Part shown: positions 42,572 through 53,887 of the stretch, piece by piece
Layout of the letters: every line of letters begins with the position of its first letter
Position numbering within the stretch: position 1 is the first letter of the stretch
From: Bradyrhizobium jicamae
Lineage (GTDB): Bacteria > Pseudomonadota > Alphaproteobacteria > Rhizobiales > Xanthobacteraceae
Length of the DNA stretch: 64,000 nucleotides
Assembly (NCBI RefSeq): GCF_018130215.1
Contig: NZ_JAFCKQ010000013.1
Span: 62,001 to 126,000, forward strand
Direction: 5' to 3'
Translations under genes and position numbers: made by a program
The notes under the pieces: generated by a model
The model's input: only the letters and a program-made list of their open reading frames with translations
Databases searched by the model: none
What the model was told of the DNA's origin: nothing

Positions 42572-43363
42572 TCACGCCGCCCCGATTTCGTTTGACGCGT
42601 GCCCGTCACGCGAACCGGCGCCCACTTCGCTGGAAAACGCGACCCGGCTGGCCTGCATCATCTGCAGGCTGCGCACGCGGCGGCGCAGGATCTCGTTGCG
42701 CATCGCCGCCAGATGCAAAGTGATGAACAGCAGCGAGAAGGCGAGCGCCATCACCAGCAGCGGCCACAGGAACGCCTTGTCGAGCGTCGGTCCACCCATG
42801 CGGAAAACGGAGGCCGGCTGGTGCAGCGTGTTCCACCAGTCGACCGAGAATTTGATGATCGGGATGTTGATCGCACCGACCAAGGTGAGGATCGCCGCCG
42901 CCCGCGCCGCGCGCGAGGGATCCTCCACCGAGCGCCACAGGGCGATGAGACCGAGATACATCAGGAAAAGGATCAGCACCGAGGTCAGACGCGCGTCCCA
43001 TTCCCAATAGGTGCCCCACATCGGCCGGCCCCACAGCGAGCCGGTCACCAGCGCAAGGAAGGTGAAGGCGGCGCCGATCGGCGCGGCAGCCTTCGCGGCG
43101 ACGTCGGCGAGCGGATGGCGCCACACCAGCGTGCCGAGCGCGGCCACGCTCATCACGCCCCAGACGAACATCGACAGCCAGGCATTCGGCACATGGATGA
43201 ACATGATCTTCACCGTGGCGCCCTGCTGGTAGTCATCGGGCGCCATCGCCGACTGGTACAGCCCGATCGCGAGCAGGACCGTGGTCGCACCGGCCAGCCA
43301 CGGCAGGATGCGCGTGGTCAGCGCCAGGAACCTGGTTGGATTGGCAAGGTCGGTCAGCGTCAT
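42572..43363 (-). CDS. ccmC: Haem exporter protein CcmC
   Basis: A 263-residue membrane protein (CycZ) with six helices. It carries the tryptophan-rich periplasmic motif WGTYWEWDARLTS and conserved histidines flanking it (FIHVPNAW and NTLHQPASVF), which hold haem for transfer to CcmE. The start ATG at 43363 follows CAGGGTGCC; codons further upstream are out of character. It sits 76 bases after ccmB and 4 before ccmD. Confidence 0.96.
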   Translation of the reverse strand: MTLTDLANPTRFLALTTRILPWLAGATTVLLAIGLYQSAMAPDDYQQGATVKIMFIHVPNAWLSMFVWGVMSVAALGTLVWRHPLADVAAKAAAPIGAAFTFLALVTGSLWGRPMWGTYWEWDARLTSVLILFLMYLGLIALWRSVEDPSRAARAAAILTLVGAINIPIIKFSVDWWNTLHQPASVFRMGGPTLDKAFLWPLLVMALAFSLLFITLHLAAMRNEILRRRVRSLQMMQASRVAFSSEVGAGSRDGHASNEIGAA

Positions 43364-43439
43364 GGCACCCTGATAATCGTCTGACGTGTCGCAGGCAATT
43401 GGCCGAAATCCCCTCGTCAAGAATTGATCTGACACGATG

Positions 43440-44108
43440 TCAGTCCAGCCCGTGCCGGAGGCTCGCGGCTGCGGCAAATGGCCCGATCACGAAGCTGATC
43501 AGGGACAATGCGCAGAGGATCGAGAACGGCGTTCCGAACGACAGGGGGCCCGAGATCGCCGCTTGCGACGCCGCCACACCAAAGATCAGCACCGGAATCG
43601 ACAGCGGCAGCACCAATACCGCCAGCAACAGCCCGCCACGATGCATCGTCACGGCCAATGCCGCGCCGATCATCCCCGTGAAGGTCAGGGCCGGGGTTCC
43701 CGCCAGCAGCGTCAGCGCCACCGCGAATGTCGCGGCGCCGTCGAGATTGAGCAGCAGGCCGAGCGCCGGCGTCGCGATGATCAAGGGTAGGCCCGCGGCG
43801 AGCCAGTGCGCCAGCGCCTTGGCCGCGCAGGCCAGTTCCAGCGGCGTCCGGCTCATCACGATCAGGTCGAGCGAGCCGTCCTCGTGATCGGCCGTGAACA
43901 GGCGATCCAGGGTGAGCAGGCTCGCCAGCAGCGCGCCCAGCCAGAGGATGGCGGGGCCAAGCCGCGACAGCAGGGCCAGGTCCGGCCCGACTGCGAACGG
44001 CATCAGCACCGTGACGGTGAGGAAGAACAGTACGCCGATCAGCGCCCCGCCGCCGACGCGGAGCGCGATCCTGACGTCGCGGCGGATCAAGGCGGCAAGC
44101 GCGCTCAT
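43440..44108 (-). CDS. ccmB: Haem exporter protein CcmB
   Basis: A 222-residue ABC-type membrane subunit (CycW) with six helices. Family marks are ALIRRDVRIALRVGGGALIGVLFF at the start, FTADHEDGSLDLIVMSRTPLE and SFGTPFSILCALSLISF near the end. It forms the export complex with CcmA and CcmC. The ATG at 44108 overlaps the ccmA stop (ATGA), with GGAGG seven bases upstream. Confidence 0.96.
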   Translation of the reverse strand: MSALAALIRRDVRIALRVGGGALIGVLFFLTVTVLMPFAVGPDLALLSRLGPAILWLGALLASLLTLDRLFTADHEDGSLDLIVMSRTPLELACAAKALAHWLAAGLPLIIATPALGLLLNLDGAATFAVALTLLAGTPALTFTGMIGAALAVTMHRGGLLLAVLVLPLSIPVLIFGVAASQAAISGPLSFGTPFSILCALSLISFVIGPFAAAASLRHGLD

Positions 44109-44707
44109 TTGGCGCCCTCCATTCGGAGGTTGCGCGTTTCGATCCCGAGCGGCAGATGGGTGGCCGCGACAATGATGCCGCCGCCGCCGAGATGGTCGCG
44201 CATCAGCCGTACGAACAGGTCCTGGCCGGCCGCGTCCAGTGCCGAGGTCGGCTCGTCCAGCAGCCAGACCGGCCGCCGCACCGAGAGCAGACGTGCGATC
44301 GACAGGCGGCGGCGTTGGCCGGCGGAGAGATAGGCCGCCGGCAGATGCGCGGCATGATCCAGTGCCACGGACGCCAGGCACTGCCCCGCGTCCTCCGGCC
44401 TGCCGCCGAGGAATTCCCGCCAGAAGGAAAGATTCTCCAGCACGCTCAATGCCGGCTTCAGCGCGTCGCGATGGCCGAGATAATGCGCCTGTTCAGACAG
44501 GCTCAACTCGGCCTCGCCGCCCTCGAGCGCGACCGCCCCGTCTGCAGGGACCAGCAGACCCGCGACCACGCGCAGCAGCGAGGTCTTGCCCGCGCCGTTG
44601 GGACCGGTGACGGCCAGCGCCTCGCCGGAGGAGGCCGAAAACTCAAGTCCGGAAAACACCTCGCGGCCGCCGCGCACGCATTTCAGATTTCGCCCCGAGA
44701 GCCGCAT
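44105..44707 (-). CDS. ccmA: Haem exporter ATP-binding protein CcmA
   Basis: A 200-residue ABC ATPase (CycV) of the CcmABCD complex that powers release of haem-CcmE. Walker A is GPNGAGKT (35-42), the signature LSAGQRRRLSIARL (127-140) and Walker B WLLDEPTSALD (148-158). I chose the ATG at 44707, as AGGGAGAAGC precedes it; another in-frame ATG 15 bases upstream is less well placed. It is the first gene of the ccmABCDG operon and is divergent from acnA; the gap of 238 bases contains the acnA regulatory site. Confidence 0.96.
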   Translation of the reverse strand: MRLSGRNLKCVRGGREVFSGLEFSASSGEALAVTGPNGAGKTSLLRVVAGLLVPADGAVALEGGEAELSLSEQAHYLGHRDALKPALSVLENLSFWREFLGGRPEDAGQCLASVALDHAAHLPAAYLSAGQRRRLSIARLLSVRRPVWLLDEPTSALDAAGQDLFVRLMRDHLGGGGIIVAATHLPLGIETRNLRMEGAK

Positions 44708-44803
44708 GCTTCTCCCTGTCACAGCCCTCTGAAACCTTTGGCTACCGCGTGAGAATTTTTGGGTCGCGCGACGCCGTCGCGTGTTCGTCGGTGTGGCGGT
44801 GCT

Positions 44804-44820
44804 TCTAGAAAGATTCTATA
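44804..44820. promoter_or_regulatory. Candidate iron control element (Irr site) upstream of acnA
   Basis: TCTAGAA-AGA-TTCTATA. It matches the TTTAGAA-N3-TTCTAAA palindrome at six of seven positions in each half. It lies about 126 bases before the acnA ATG and 97 before the divergent ccmA ATG, so it could affect either. Control of an iron-sulfur enzyme by Irr is plausible; I recall acnA being Irr-responsive in Bradyrhizobium. Confidence 0.6.
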
Positions 44821-44945
44821 AGCCCGGAACTTGATGCAGCACACTATCGGCGGCCGCAAGCCATCCAGCCCACTCCTTGGGCCTAAGTCGGTCGACGGTG
44901 TTAAAATACCCTTGCCGGGTATAACTGACAATTGGGATCCCTCGC

Positions 44946-47666
<2,721 letters not shown>

Positions 47667-47713
47667 CGCGGATTTGTGATCCACGCCTCACTGCTTAGTG
47701 AGTAGCGGCTAAA

Positions 47714-47746
47714 AAGAAGGCGGCCTATGAAAAAGGCCGCTTTCTT
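47714..47746 (+). terminator. Intrinsic terminator after acnA
   Basis: Stem AAGAAGGCGGCC / GGCCGCTTTCTT with one mismatch and a nine-base A-rich loop, 48 bases past the acnA stop. The stem itself ends in a T-rich run. Confidence 0.75.
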
Positions 47747-47826
47747 GCGTTTGGGGCACGCAGTTCAAGGGACAACTTCATGCTCCGTACAAATACGGAT
47801 GGAAATCATCACCACTGGTTCGCAGT

Positions 47827-48588
47827 ATGACAGCGATGATGGCCTATAACTGTATCTCGCGATGGTCCAGCGCACTTGGTATCTGCGCAATCGTCGCGAT
47901 CATCCGACCCGCTCACGCCGATCCGCGTGCTGTCGTCGAACTCTTCACCTCGCAGGGATGCTCCTCCTGTCCGCCCGCGGACAAGATCATCGGTGAGCTC
48001 GCGAAAGATCCCAGCGTCATCGCGCTGAGCATGCCGATCGACTATTGGGATTATCTCGGCTGGAAGGACACCCTGGCCGACTCGCGCTTCAGCGCGCGGC
48101 AGAAGGCCTATTCGCATGTGCGCGGCGATCGCGACGTCTACACGCCGCAGGCGGTGATCAATGGATCGGCGCACGTGATCGGCAGCGATCGGGCCAGCAT
48201 CGAGAGCGCGATCAAGGACACCGACAAGAGCGCCGGCGTGATGTCGGTGCCGGTGACGATGACGCTGACCGGCAAGCAGATCAACGTCTCGGTGGCAGCG
48301 GCCAAGTCGCCGGCGGCGGCGCGCGGAGAAGTCTGGATCTGCTCGATCTCGAAGGCGGTACCGATCTCGATCGGACGCGGCGAGAACCGCGGGCGCGAGA
48401 TCACCTACCACAACGTCGTGCGCAATCTCCTGAAGGTCGGTGACTGGAACGGTTCGTCCGGCAGCTGGACGGTGCCGCTCGAGAACATCACGCGTGACGG
48501 TGTCGATGCCGCGGCGGTGTATGTCCAGGACGGCAATCGCGACAAGCCGGGCCAGATGCTCGGCGCGGCGTTCACCTCGCTGCATTAG
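47827..48588 (+). CDS. DUF1223 exported thioredoxin-like protein
   Basis: A 253-residue protein of DUF1223. It has an N-terminal export signal (about residues 10-31, ending PAHA), then VVELFTSQGCSSCPPADKIIGEL, whose Cys-Ser-Ser-Cys is a thioredoxin-like CXXC, and VIALSMPIDYWDYLGWKDTLADSRFSARQKAYS and DVYTPQAVINGSAHVIGSD, the family core. The redox role of the family is not established. An in-frame start further in (MMAYN or later) is possible. It stands alone, 160 bases after acnA. Confidence 0.87.
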   Translation: MTAMMAYNCISRWSSALGICAIVAIIRPAHADPRAVVELFTSQGCSSCPPADKIIGELAKDPSVIALSMPIDYWDYLGWKDTLADSRFSARQKAYSHVRGDRDVYTPQAVINGSAHVIGSDRASIESAIKDTDKSAGVMSVPVTMTLTGKQINVSVAAAKSPAAARGEVWICSISKAVPISIGRGENRGREITYHNVVRNLLKVGDWNGSSGSWTVPLENITRDGVDAAAVYVQDGNRDKPGQMLGAAFTSLH

Positions 48589-49077
48589 CCCCGACTGCCT
48601 GCGTCGCTCGTGCCGTCCCCAGGGAGGCGGCGCAATGCATCCGAACGGTCTGTTGTTCAAGCCGACGCTGTGCCCGCGTCCGGCTGAAGGGCACCCCAAA
48701 AACAAAAAGGACCAACTTTCGTTGGCCCAGTGTTGGGGAGATTAGTCCCCCTGCGGAACAGGCCCGATCCCGACGGCCCCGGGGGGCTGGGGGCTGAGGA
48801 ATCCGGAACCGAAAGGACCGGGCCAACGCAGGATTTCGTTTTCGCAGGGCAGCAGGGCGGGCGATGGGCGGAAGTAGGGCAGCAATATGATTCCGCTAAC
48901 GTTCCCGTGAATCGGGACAATCGGCCGCGTCCGGGATGGTTAAGGGCTGGTTGCGTTGCGAATGGGCCCTTGCGGCGCCCCTGACTTAGCGCAATCATGT
49001 CAGCCTCGTGACGGCGCCGAAACGCGGGACAGCGGACTTCGGAGCAGGGCCGTCACCGGGACGACAGGAGGCGCTCG
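48589..49077. other. Gap with no protein gene; possible minus-strand small RNA
   Basis: About 490 bases between two plus-strand genes. Open frames here are GC-driven and low in complexity. The notable content is an intrinsic terminator pointing left (48698-48727) that belongs to no protein gene, with hairpin-forming sequence to its right (GGGGA/TCCCC around 48735-48750 and a G-rich run near 48776-48793). This would fit a small RNA on the minus strand. Confidence 0.4.
48698..48727 (-). terminator. Orphan intrinsic terminator on the minus strand
   Basis: On the minus strand GGGCCAACGAAAGTTGGTCC is followed by TTTTTGTTTTT: a CCAAC/GTTGG stem extended by two pairs past a bulge, a GAAA loop and a strong T-tract. 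The nearest minus-strand coding gene upstream starts at 50366 and has its own terminator. Confidence 0.65.
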
Positions 49078-49449
49078 ATGAGCTTGATCTCGGAGGACAC
49101 CGATCCGAGCGGGAACCGCGCGGTGGCCCGCGCCGCCGTCGCGGCCCCTCAGCCCAACCGCGTGACGTTCAACCGACTTGAGCTCAATCGCATCCTCAAT
49201 CTCTATGGCCGCATGGTCGCCGATGGCGAGTGGCGCGACTATGCGATCGATTTCCTGAAGGACCGTGCGGTGTTCTCGGTGTTCCGGCGCGCGTCCGAAA
49301 TGCCGATCTATCGCATCGAGAAGGATCCGCGGCTCGCGCGCAAGCAGGGCATCTACAGCGTGATTTCGGCGACCGGCCTGATCCTGCGCCGCGGTCACGA
49401 GCTCGAGCGGGTGCTGCTGGTGATCGATCGCAAGCTGGCTTTGGTGTAA
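49078..49449 (+). CDS. DUF2794 family protein
   Basis: A 123-residue cytoplasmic protein of DUF2794, found mainly in alphaproteobacteria and of unknown function. The core runs VTFNRLELNRILNLYGRMVADGEWRDYAIDFLKDRAVFSVFRRASEMPIYRIEKDPRLARKQGIYSVIS in overall pattern. AGGAGG lies six bases before the ATG, one of the best ribosome binding sites in the window, which suggests strong expression. It faces the Bax-inhibitor gene across a half repeat and a terminator. Confidence 0.88.
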   Translation: MSLISEDTDPSGNRAVARAAVAAPQPNRVTFNRLELNRILNLYGRMVADGEWRDYAIDFLKDRAVFSVFRRASEMPIYRIEKDPRLARKQGIYSVISATGLILRRGHELERVLLVIDRKLALV

Positions 49450-49471
49450 TCCCGATCAGTCGGCGCTTGGC

Positions 49472-49501
49472 AGCCCGGATGGAGCGAAGCGCAATCCGGG
49501 C
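49472..49501. repeat. Half copy of the type A palindromic repeat
   Basis: AGCCCGGATGGAGCGAAGCG followed by CAATCCGGGC, the left arm of the element at 3084-3171. It folds alone as GCCCGGAT / ATCCGGGC. Confidence 0.7.
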
Positions 49502-49523
49502 ATTTTCGCATCACGCAAAAGAA

Positions 49524-49549
49524 AAGCCCCGGCTGTGAGACCGGGGCTT
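49524..49549 (-). terminator. Intrinsic terminator after the Bax-inhibitor gene
   Basis: Stem AAGCCCCGG / CCGGGGCTT with an eight-base loop and, on the minus strand, a following TTTTCTTTT. It is 25 bases past the stop codon of the gene at 49575. Confidence 0.8.
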
Positions 49550-49574
49550 CGATCGGTGTGATCGGGGCTTTGCG

Positions 49575-50366
49575 TTAATCGCGCTGGCCGAGCAGCTGCA
49601 GCAGCAGCGTGAACAGGTTGATGAAGTTCAGGTAGAGCGACAGTGCACCAGTGATCGCCGCACGCTCTGCCATCGCGCCACCCTGCGAGGCGTAGCCGTA
49701 GATGTAGTCGTTCTTCAGCCGCTGGGTATCCCAGGCGGTGAGGCCCGCGAACACCAGGACGCCGACGACAGACACGATGAACTGCAGCGCCGAGCTCGCC
49801 AGGAACAGGTTGACCAGGCTTGCGATGATGATGCCGATCAGACCCATGAACAGGAACGAGCCCATGCCGCTCATGTCACGCTTGGTGGTGTAGCCGTAGA
49901 GGCTGAGCGCACCGAACGTCGCCGCGGTGATGAAGAACACGCGCACGATCGAGGTGTGCGTGTAGACCAGGAAGATCGACGACAGCGACAGGCCCATCAG
50001 CGCCGAGAACACCCAGAACAGCATCTGGGCGGTCGAGGGCGCCAGGCGGTTGATGCCGGCCGAGATGACGAACACCATCACCAGAGGGGCGAGGATGAAC
50101 AGCCACTTCAGCGGACTGACGAACATCGCGTAGCCGAACTGCGTCAGATAGGCGTTGCCAAACTTCGCGACTGCGGCCGACGAGTCACCGGTCACTGCCG
50201 CCATGTAGACACCGAGTGCGGCCAGGCCGGTAATGGCGAGGCCGATGCTCATGTAGTTGTAGATGCGCAGCATGTAGGCGCGCAGACCGGCGTCGACGGC
50301 CGCAGCGTCAATGCGCCCGGCGGCCCGGCCGAAGGGAGAAGCGTAGTTGCGGTCTAGGTCCGACAT
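49575..50366 (-). CDS. Bax inhibitor-1 / YccA-family membrane protein
   Basis: A 263-residue membrane protein with seven helices of the Bax inhibitor-1 family. Marks are the N-terminal LRAYMLRIYNYMSIGLAITGLAA, a YTHTSIVRVFFITAATFGALSLYGYTTKRDMS block, and the C-terminal AWDTQRLKNDYIYG with the conserved aspartate pair region and the ending LSLYLNFINLFTLLLQLLGQRD. Bacterial members (YccA, YetJ) modulate FtsH or form pH-sensitive Ca2+ leaks. The start is the ATG at 50366. It is a single gene with its own terminator. Confidence 0.93.
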   Translation of the reverse strand: MSDLDRNYASPFGRAAGRIDAAAVDAGLRAYMLRIYNYMSIGLAITGLAALGVYMAAVTGDSSAAVAKFGNAYLTQFGYAMFVSPLKWLFILAPLVMVFVISAGINRLAPSTAQMLFWVFSALMGLSLSSIFLVYTHTSIVRVFFITAATFGALSLYGYTTKRDMSGMGSFLFMGLIGIIIASLVNLFLASSALQFIVSVVGVLVFAGLTAWDTQRLKNDYIYGYASQGGAMAERAAITGALSLYLNFINLFTLLLQLLGQRD

Positions 50367-50600
50367 GGTCGAATTCCCGTGGTTGGTCCCGGTGGAGCGC
50401 AAGGGATTTGCGGCGCCGGTTGTAAATCTATCTCAGATGGTTCGGTTTGCCGAACATTAATTCCCTGTCATCAAACCGGCCATCCGATCCAGTTGGTATG
50501 TGGGAAATTAACACATCCGACGCAAGCTTCCACGCGCGGCGGAATGTCGCTCTGCCCCGGCATTTGCCGGCAAAACGGCCTCGGCCGCAGATACAAATTG

Positions 50601-53171
50601 TCACAAATTCCGCAGCACCGAAGCCGGCTTCTGGTTCAGCGCGAGCAGCGTTCCGGCCAGCCCCAATCCGACGGTGACGATCAACGCGGCGACCACCACC
50701 AGCGCGGCGCTGCCGGCCTGCCAGATGAAGCTGAGCGTCATCAGGCGCGTCACGATCATCCAGGCTGCGATCGAGCCGGCGACAACACCGAACACTGCGG
50801 TTGCGAAACCGATCAACAGATATTCCAGCGCGTAGGCGCCGAGCAGCCGTGCCCTCGTGGCGCCGAGCGTCTTCAGGATGACGGCGTCATAGACCCGGTG
50901 GCGGTGGCCGGCGGCGAGCGCCCCGCCCAGCACCAGGATGGCCGAGATCAGCGTCACGGCGCTGGCGCCGCGGATCGCGAGCACGAGGTTGCTGACGACG
51001 CTTCCGATGGTCTCAAGCGCCTCGCGGACACGGACGCTCGTCACCATCGGGAAGGCGTCGGCGACCTGCCTGATGATGCGCGCATCGCCGCTGGCATCCG
51101 GGTGGGTTTCCGTGAGGGTCGCGACATGGCTGTGCGGTGCACCCCTGAAGGCGTTCGGCGAGAACACCAGCACAAAATTGATGCCGAGCCCCTGCCAGTC
51201 GATGTTGCGCAGATTGGCGATCTTGGCCGGAATGTCGCGGCCGAGCACGTTGACGACGACCTCGTCGCCGATCTTGAGGCCGAGGCCGTCGGCGATCTTC
51301 TTCTCCATCGAAACCAGCGGCGGTCCGCTGTAGTCCGGCCCCCACCATTCGCCCTCGACGACCTTCGAGCCCTTGGGGACCTCGCCAGTGTAGGTCAGGC
51401 CGCGATCGCTTTGCAGCACCCATTCCGAATCGACCGTCGGATTGAGCTGGTCAGCCTTGACGCCGCGGGCGGCAACGATGCGCCCGCGCAGCATCGGCAC
51501 GTCTTCGGTCGTCGCATCCGGTGCGATCTGCTTGAGGAAGGTGCCGAAGCGATCCGCTTCGGTCGAGGGGATGTCGATGAAGAAGAACGACGGCGCCCGC
51601 TCCGGCAGCGCGGCCATGAACTGGCGGCGCAGATTGCCGTCGATCTGGGTGATGGTGACGAGTACGGCGAGCCCGAGACCCAGCGACAGCACGACCGAGG
51701 GCGTCAGCGCTCCCGGCCGGTGGATGTTGGCGATCGCCAGCCGCAGCATGGTCATGCGGCTGCGCGGCAGGCGCCGCGCCACCGCCATCAGGATCCCGGC
51801 AATCCCGCGCAACAGCAGGAACACCGCGATCGAGGAGACCACGAACACGGTGGCGATGCGCTTGTCATAGGCGAGCCCGATGGCGACGCCGATGAGCAGC
51901 GCGATCACCACGCCCATCAGGACGAGATAGCTCCAGCGCGGCCGATGCCACTCGCTGGTGACGGTCTCGCGGAACAGTGCCGCGACCGGCACGTCGTGCA
52001 CCCGGCCGAGCGGCCACAGTCCGAAGGCCAGCGCCGTGAGCTGGCCGTAGATGAAGGAGAGCGCGAGTTCGTCGGGATGCAGCGCCGGCACCACCGGCAG
52101 GGGCAGCAACTTGCCGAACAGGCCGACGATGACGAAGGGCAGCGCCGCGCCGAGCGCGAGGCCGATCACCGAGCCGATCCCGGCGAGCACCACGACCTGG
52201 GTCAGATAGATTGTGAAGACGTCGCGCCCGGTGGCGCCGAGCGCCTTGAAGGAGGCGATGACGTCGCGGCGGCGGTCGATATGGCTCTTCACAGCATTGG
52301 CGACGCCGACGCCGCCGACGAGCAGGGCAGCGAGCCCGACCAGGGTCAGGAATTGCGTGAAGCGGTTGATCGTGCGCTCGAGCTGCGGCGAGGCGTTGCT
52401 GCGGCTGCGGACTTCCCAGCCGGCTTCCGGGGCGGCGCTGCGCGCGCCGTCGATCAGCGCGGTGGTGGCGCGATCGCCGTTGGCGCCGTCGGGCAGTTTC
52501 ACCCGGTAGATCCAGCGCACCAGGCTGCCCGGTTGCAGAAGCTCGGTCGCGCGCAGGCTGGTTTCGCTGACCAGGAAGCGCGGGCCGAGGCCGACGCCGC
52601 CGGCGAGCTTGTCCGGTTCCGAGTCCACGACGCTCCGGATCTGGTAGGTCGCGCTGCCGATGCTGACGCGGTCGCCGAGCTTGAGGTCGAGCCGTGCCAG
52701 CAAGGTCGAATCGACCGCAGCGCCATAGGCGCCGTCGCGCTCGGCGAGGAGATCGGCGATCGGCATGTTGGGCTCGAGCGAGAGCTCGCCGAGCATCGGA
52801 TACTTGCCGTCGACCGCCTTGAGTTCGACGAGCGCCAGCTTGCCGTCGCTGCCGCGGGCCATCGCCCGCAGCGTGGCTGCGACCGAGACCTCGCCGCGCG
52901 TGCCGAGGTAAGCAACCTCGTTCGGCTTGGCCTCGCGCGAGATCAGCGAGAATGCGACGTCGCCGCCGAGCAGGGTGCGGCCCTCGCGCGACAGGCCGTC
53001 ACCGAGGCTGGCTGCAACCGAGCCGACGCCTGAAATCGCCATCACGCCAAGCGCGATGCAGGCGATGAAGACGTAGAAGCCGCGCAGGCCGCCGCGCAAT
53101 TCGCGCAGCGCGTAACGGAAGGCGAGCGACGACGCGCGGCCCTGGACCGCGACTTCGGACGCAATGCTCAT
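50601..53171 (-). CDS. ybbP: FtsX-family ABC transporter permease (YbbP type)
   Basis: An 856-residue permease with the layout of YbbP: one N-terminal helix (GFYVFIACIALGVMAISGVGSVAAS) before a large periplasmic domain, then two blocks of FtsX-type helices (LVGLAALLVGGVGVANAVKSHIDRRRDVI, and the C-terminal ILVLGGALAAGHRHRVYDAVILKTLGATRARLLGAYALEY). With the ATPase encoded next to it (ATGA overlap) it would form an envelope or lipoprotein-type mechanotransmission ABC complex, not an importer. In E. coli ybbA-ybbP also lies beside tesA in divergent order, as here. Function unknown. Confidence 0.9.
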   Translation of the reverse strand: MSIASEVAVQGRASSLAFRYALRELRGGLRGFYVFIACIALGVMAISGVGSVAASLGDGLSREGRTLLGGDVAFSLISREAKPNEVAYLGTRGEVSVAATLRAMARGSDGKLALVELKAVDGKYPMLGELSLEPNMPIADLLAERDGAYGAAVDSTLLARLDLKLGDRVSIGSATYQIRSVVDSEPDKLAGGVGLGPRFLVSETSLRATELLQPGSLVRWIYRVKLPDGANGDRATTALIDGARSAAPEAGWEVRSRSNASPQLERTINRFTQFLTLVGLAALLVGGVGVANAVKSHIDRRRDVIASFKALGATGRDVFTIYLTQVVVLAGIGSVIGLALGAALPFVIVGLFGKLLPLPVVPALHPDELALSFIYGQLTALAFGLWPLGRVHDVPVAALFRETVTSEWHRPRWSYLVLMGVVIALLIGVAIGLAYDKRIATVFVVSSIAVFLLLRGIAGILMAVARRLPRSRMTMLRLAIANIHRPGALTPSVVLSLGLGLAVLVTITQIDGNLRRQFMAALPERAPSFFFIDIPSTEADRFGTFLKQIAPDATTEDVPMLRGRIVAARGVKADQLNPTVDSEWVLQSDRGLTYTGEVPKGSKVVEGEWWGPDYSGPPLVSMEKKIADGLGLKIGDEVVVNVLGRDIPAKIANLRNIDWQGLGINFVLVFSPNAFRGAPHSHVATLTETHPDASGDARIIRQVADAFPMVTSVRVREALETIGSVVSNLVLAIRGASAVTLISAILVLGGALAAGHRHRVYDAVILKTLGATRARLLGAYALEYLLIGFATAVFGVVAGSIAAWMIVTRLMTLSFIWQAGSAALVVVAALIVTVGLGLAGTLLALNQKPASVLRNL

Positions 53172-53887
53172 GTCGCGGAATGCCCGTCGATGTGGCCCGA
53201 GCGCAGTCGCACCACGCGGTCGCAGCGCTGCGCGAGCGAGAGGTCGTGCGTCACCAGCACCAGCGTCATGCCGCGCTCGGCGTGCTTGGTGAAGAGCAGG
53301 TCGACGATCTGCTTGCCGGTCGCCTCATCGAGATTTCCGGTCGGCTCATCCGCAACCAGGATCGCGGGATCGGGCGCGAGCGCGCGCGCAATCGCCACAC
53401 GCTGCTGCTCGCCGCCCGAGAGTTGCGTCGGATAGTGATGCAGCCGTTCGCCGAGCCCGACCGATTGCAGCTCCTGCGCGGCACGCGCCGCGGCATCCTG
53501 CGCGCCGGCGAGTTCGAGCGGCACCGCGACATTCTCCAGCGCGGTCATGGTGGGGATCAGATGGAACGACTGGAAGACGATGCCGACCTGTCGGCCGCGG
53601 AAGCGTGCGAGCGCATCTTCATCGAGGGCATTGAACGAGGTGCCGTTGACGACCACCTCTCCGCTGTCTGGACGTTCCAGCCCCGCCATCACCATCAGCA
53701 AGGTCGACTTGCCCGAGCCGGACGGACCGATCAGACCAATGGCCTCGCCCGCCGCCACACGAAGGCTGATATCTTTGAGGATATGGACTCGCGCCGCACC
53801 GCTGCCAAGCGAGAGGTTGACGTTCTTGACGGAGATGGTGTCCGGCTCGACGCCGGCCAGTGAAGAGGATTCGATGAGACTGTCCAT
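53168..53887 (-). CDS. ybbA: ABC transporter ATP-binding protein (YbbA type)
   Basis: A 239-residue LolD/MacB-like ATPase. Walker A is GPSGSGKS (54-61), the signature LSGGEQQR (156-163) and Walker B AILVADEPTGNLDEATG (from about 176). The start is the ATG at 53887; codons upstream belong to tesA on the other strand. The stop overlaps the ybbP start by four bases. Its 5' end overlaps the 5' end of tesA on the opposite strand by 14 bases, which is unusual. Confidence 0.93.
   Translation of the reverse strand: MDSLIESSSLAGVEPDTISVKNVNLSLGSGAARVHILKDISLRVAAGEAIGLIGPSGSGKSTLLMVMAGLERPDSGEVVVNGTSFNALDEDALARFRGRQVGIVFQSFHLIPTMTALENVAVPLELAGAQDAAARAAQELQSVGLGERLHHYPTQLSGGEQQRVAIARALAPDPAILVADEPTGNLDEATGKQIVDLLFTKHAERGMTLVLVTHDLSLAQRCDRVVRLRSGHIDGHSAT

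Noticed and set aside
48657..48998. 113-codon minus-strand frame in the gap after the DUF1223 gene
   Set aside because: Pro/Cys/Ser-rich low-complexity translation with no start signal; the terminator inside it fits a non-coding RNA better.
50379..53033. 884-codon open frame on the plus strand
   Set aside because: It is the complement of the ybbP permease, with an Arg/Gln/His/Asp-rich composition typical of antisense frames in high-GC DNA.
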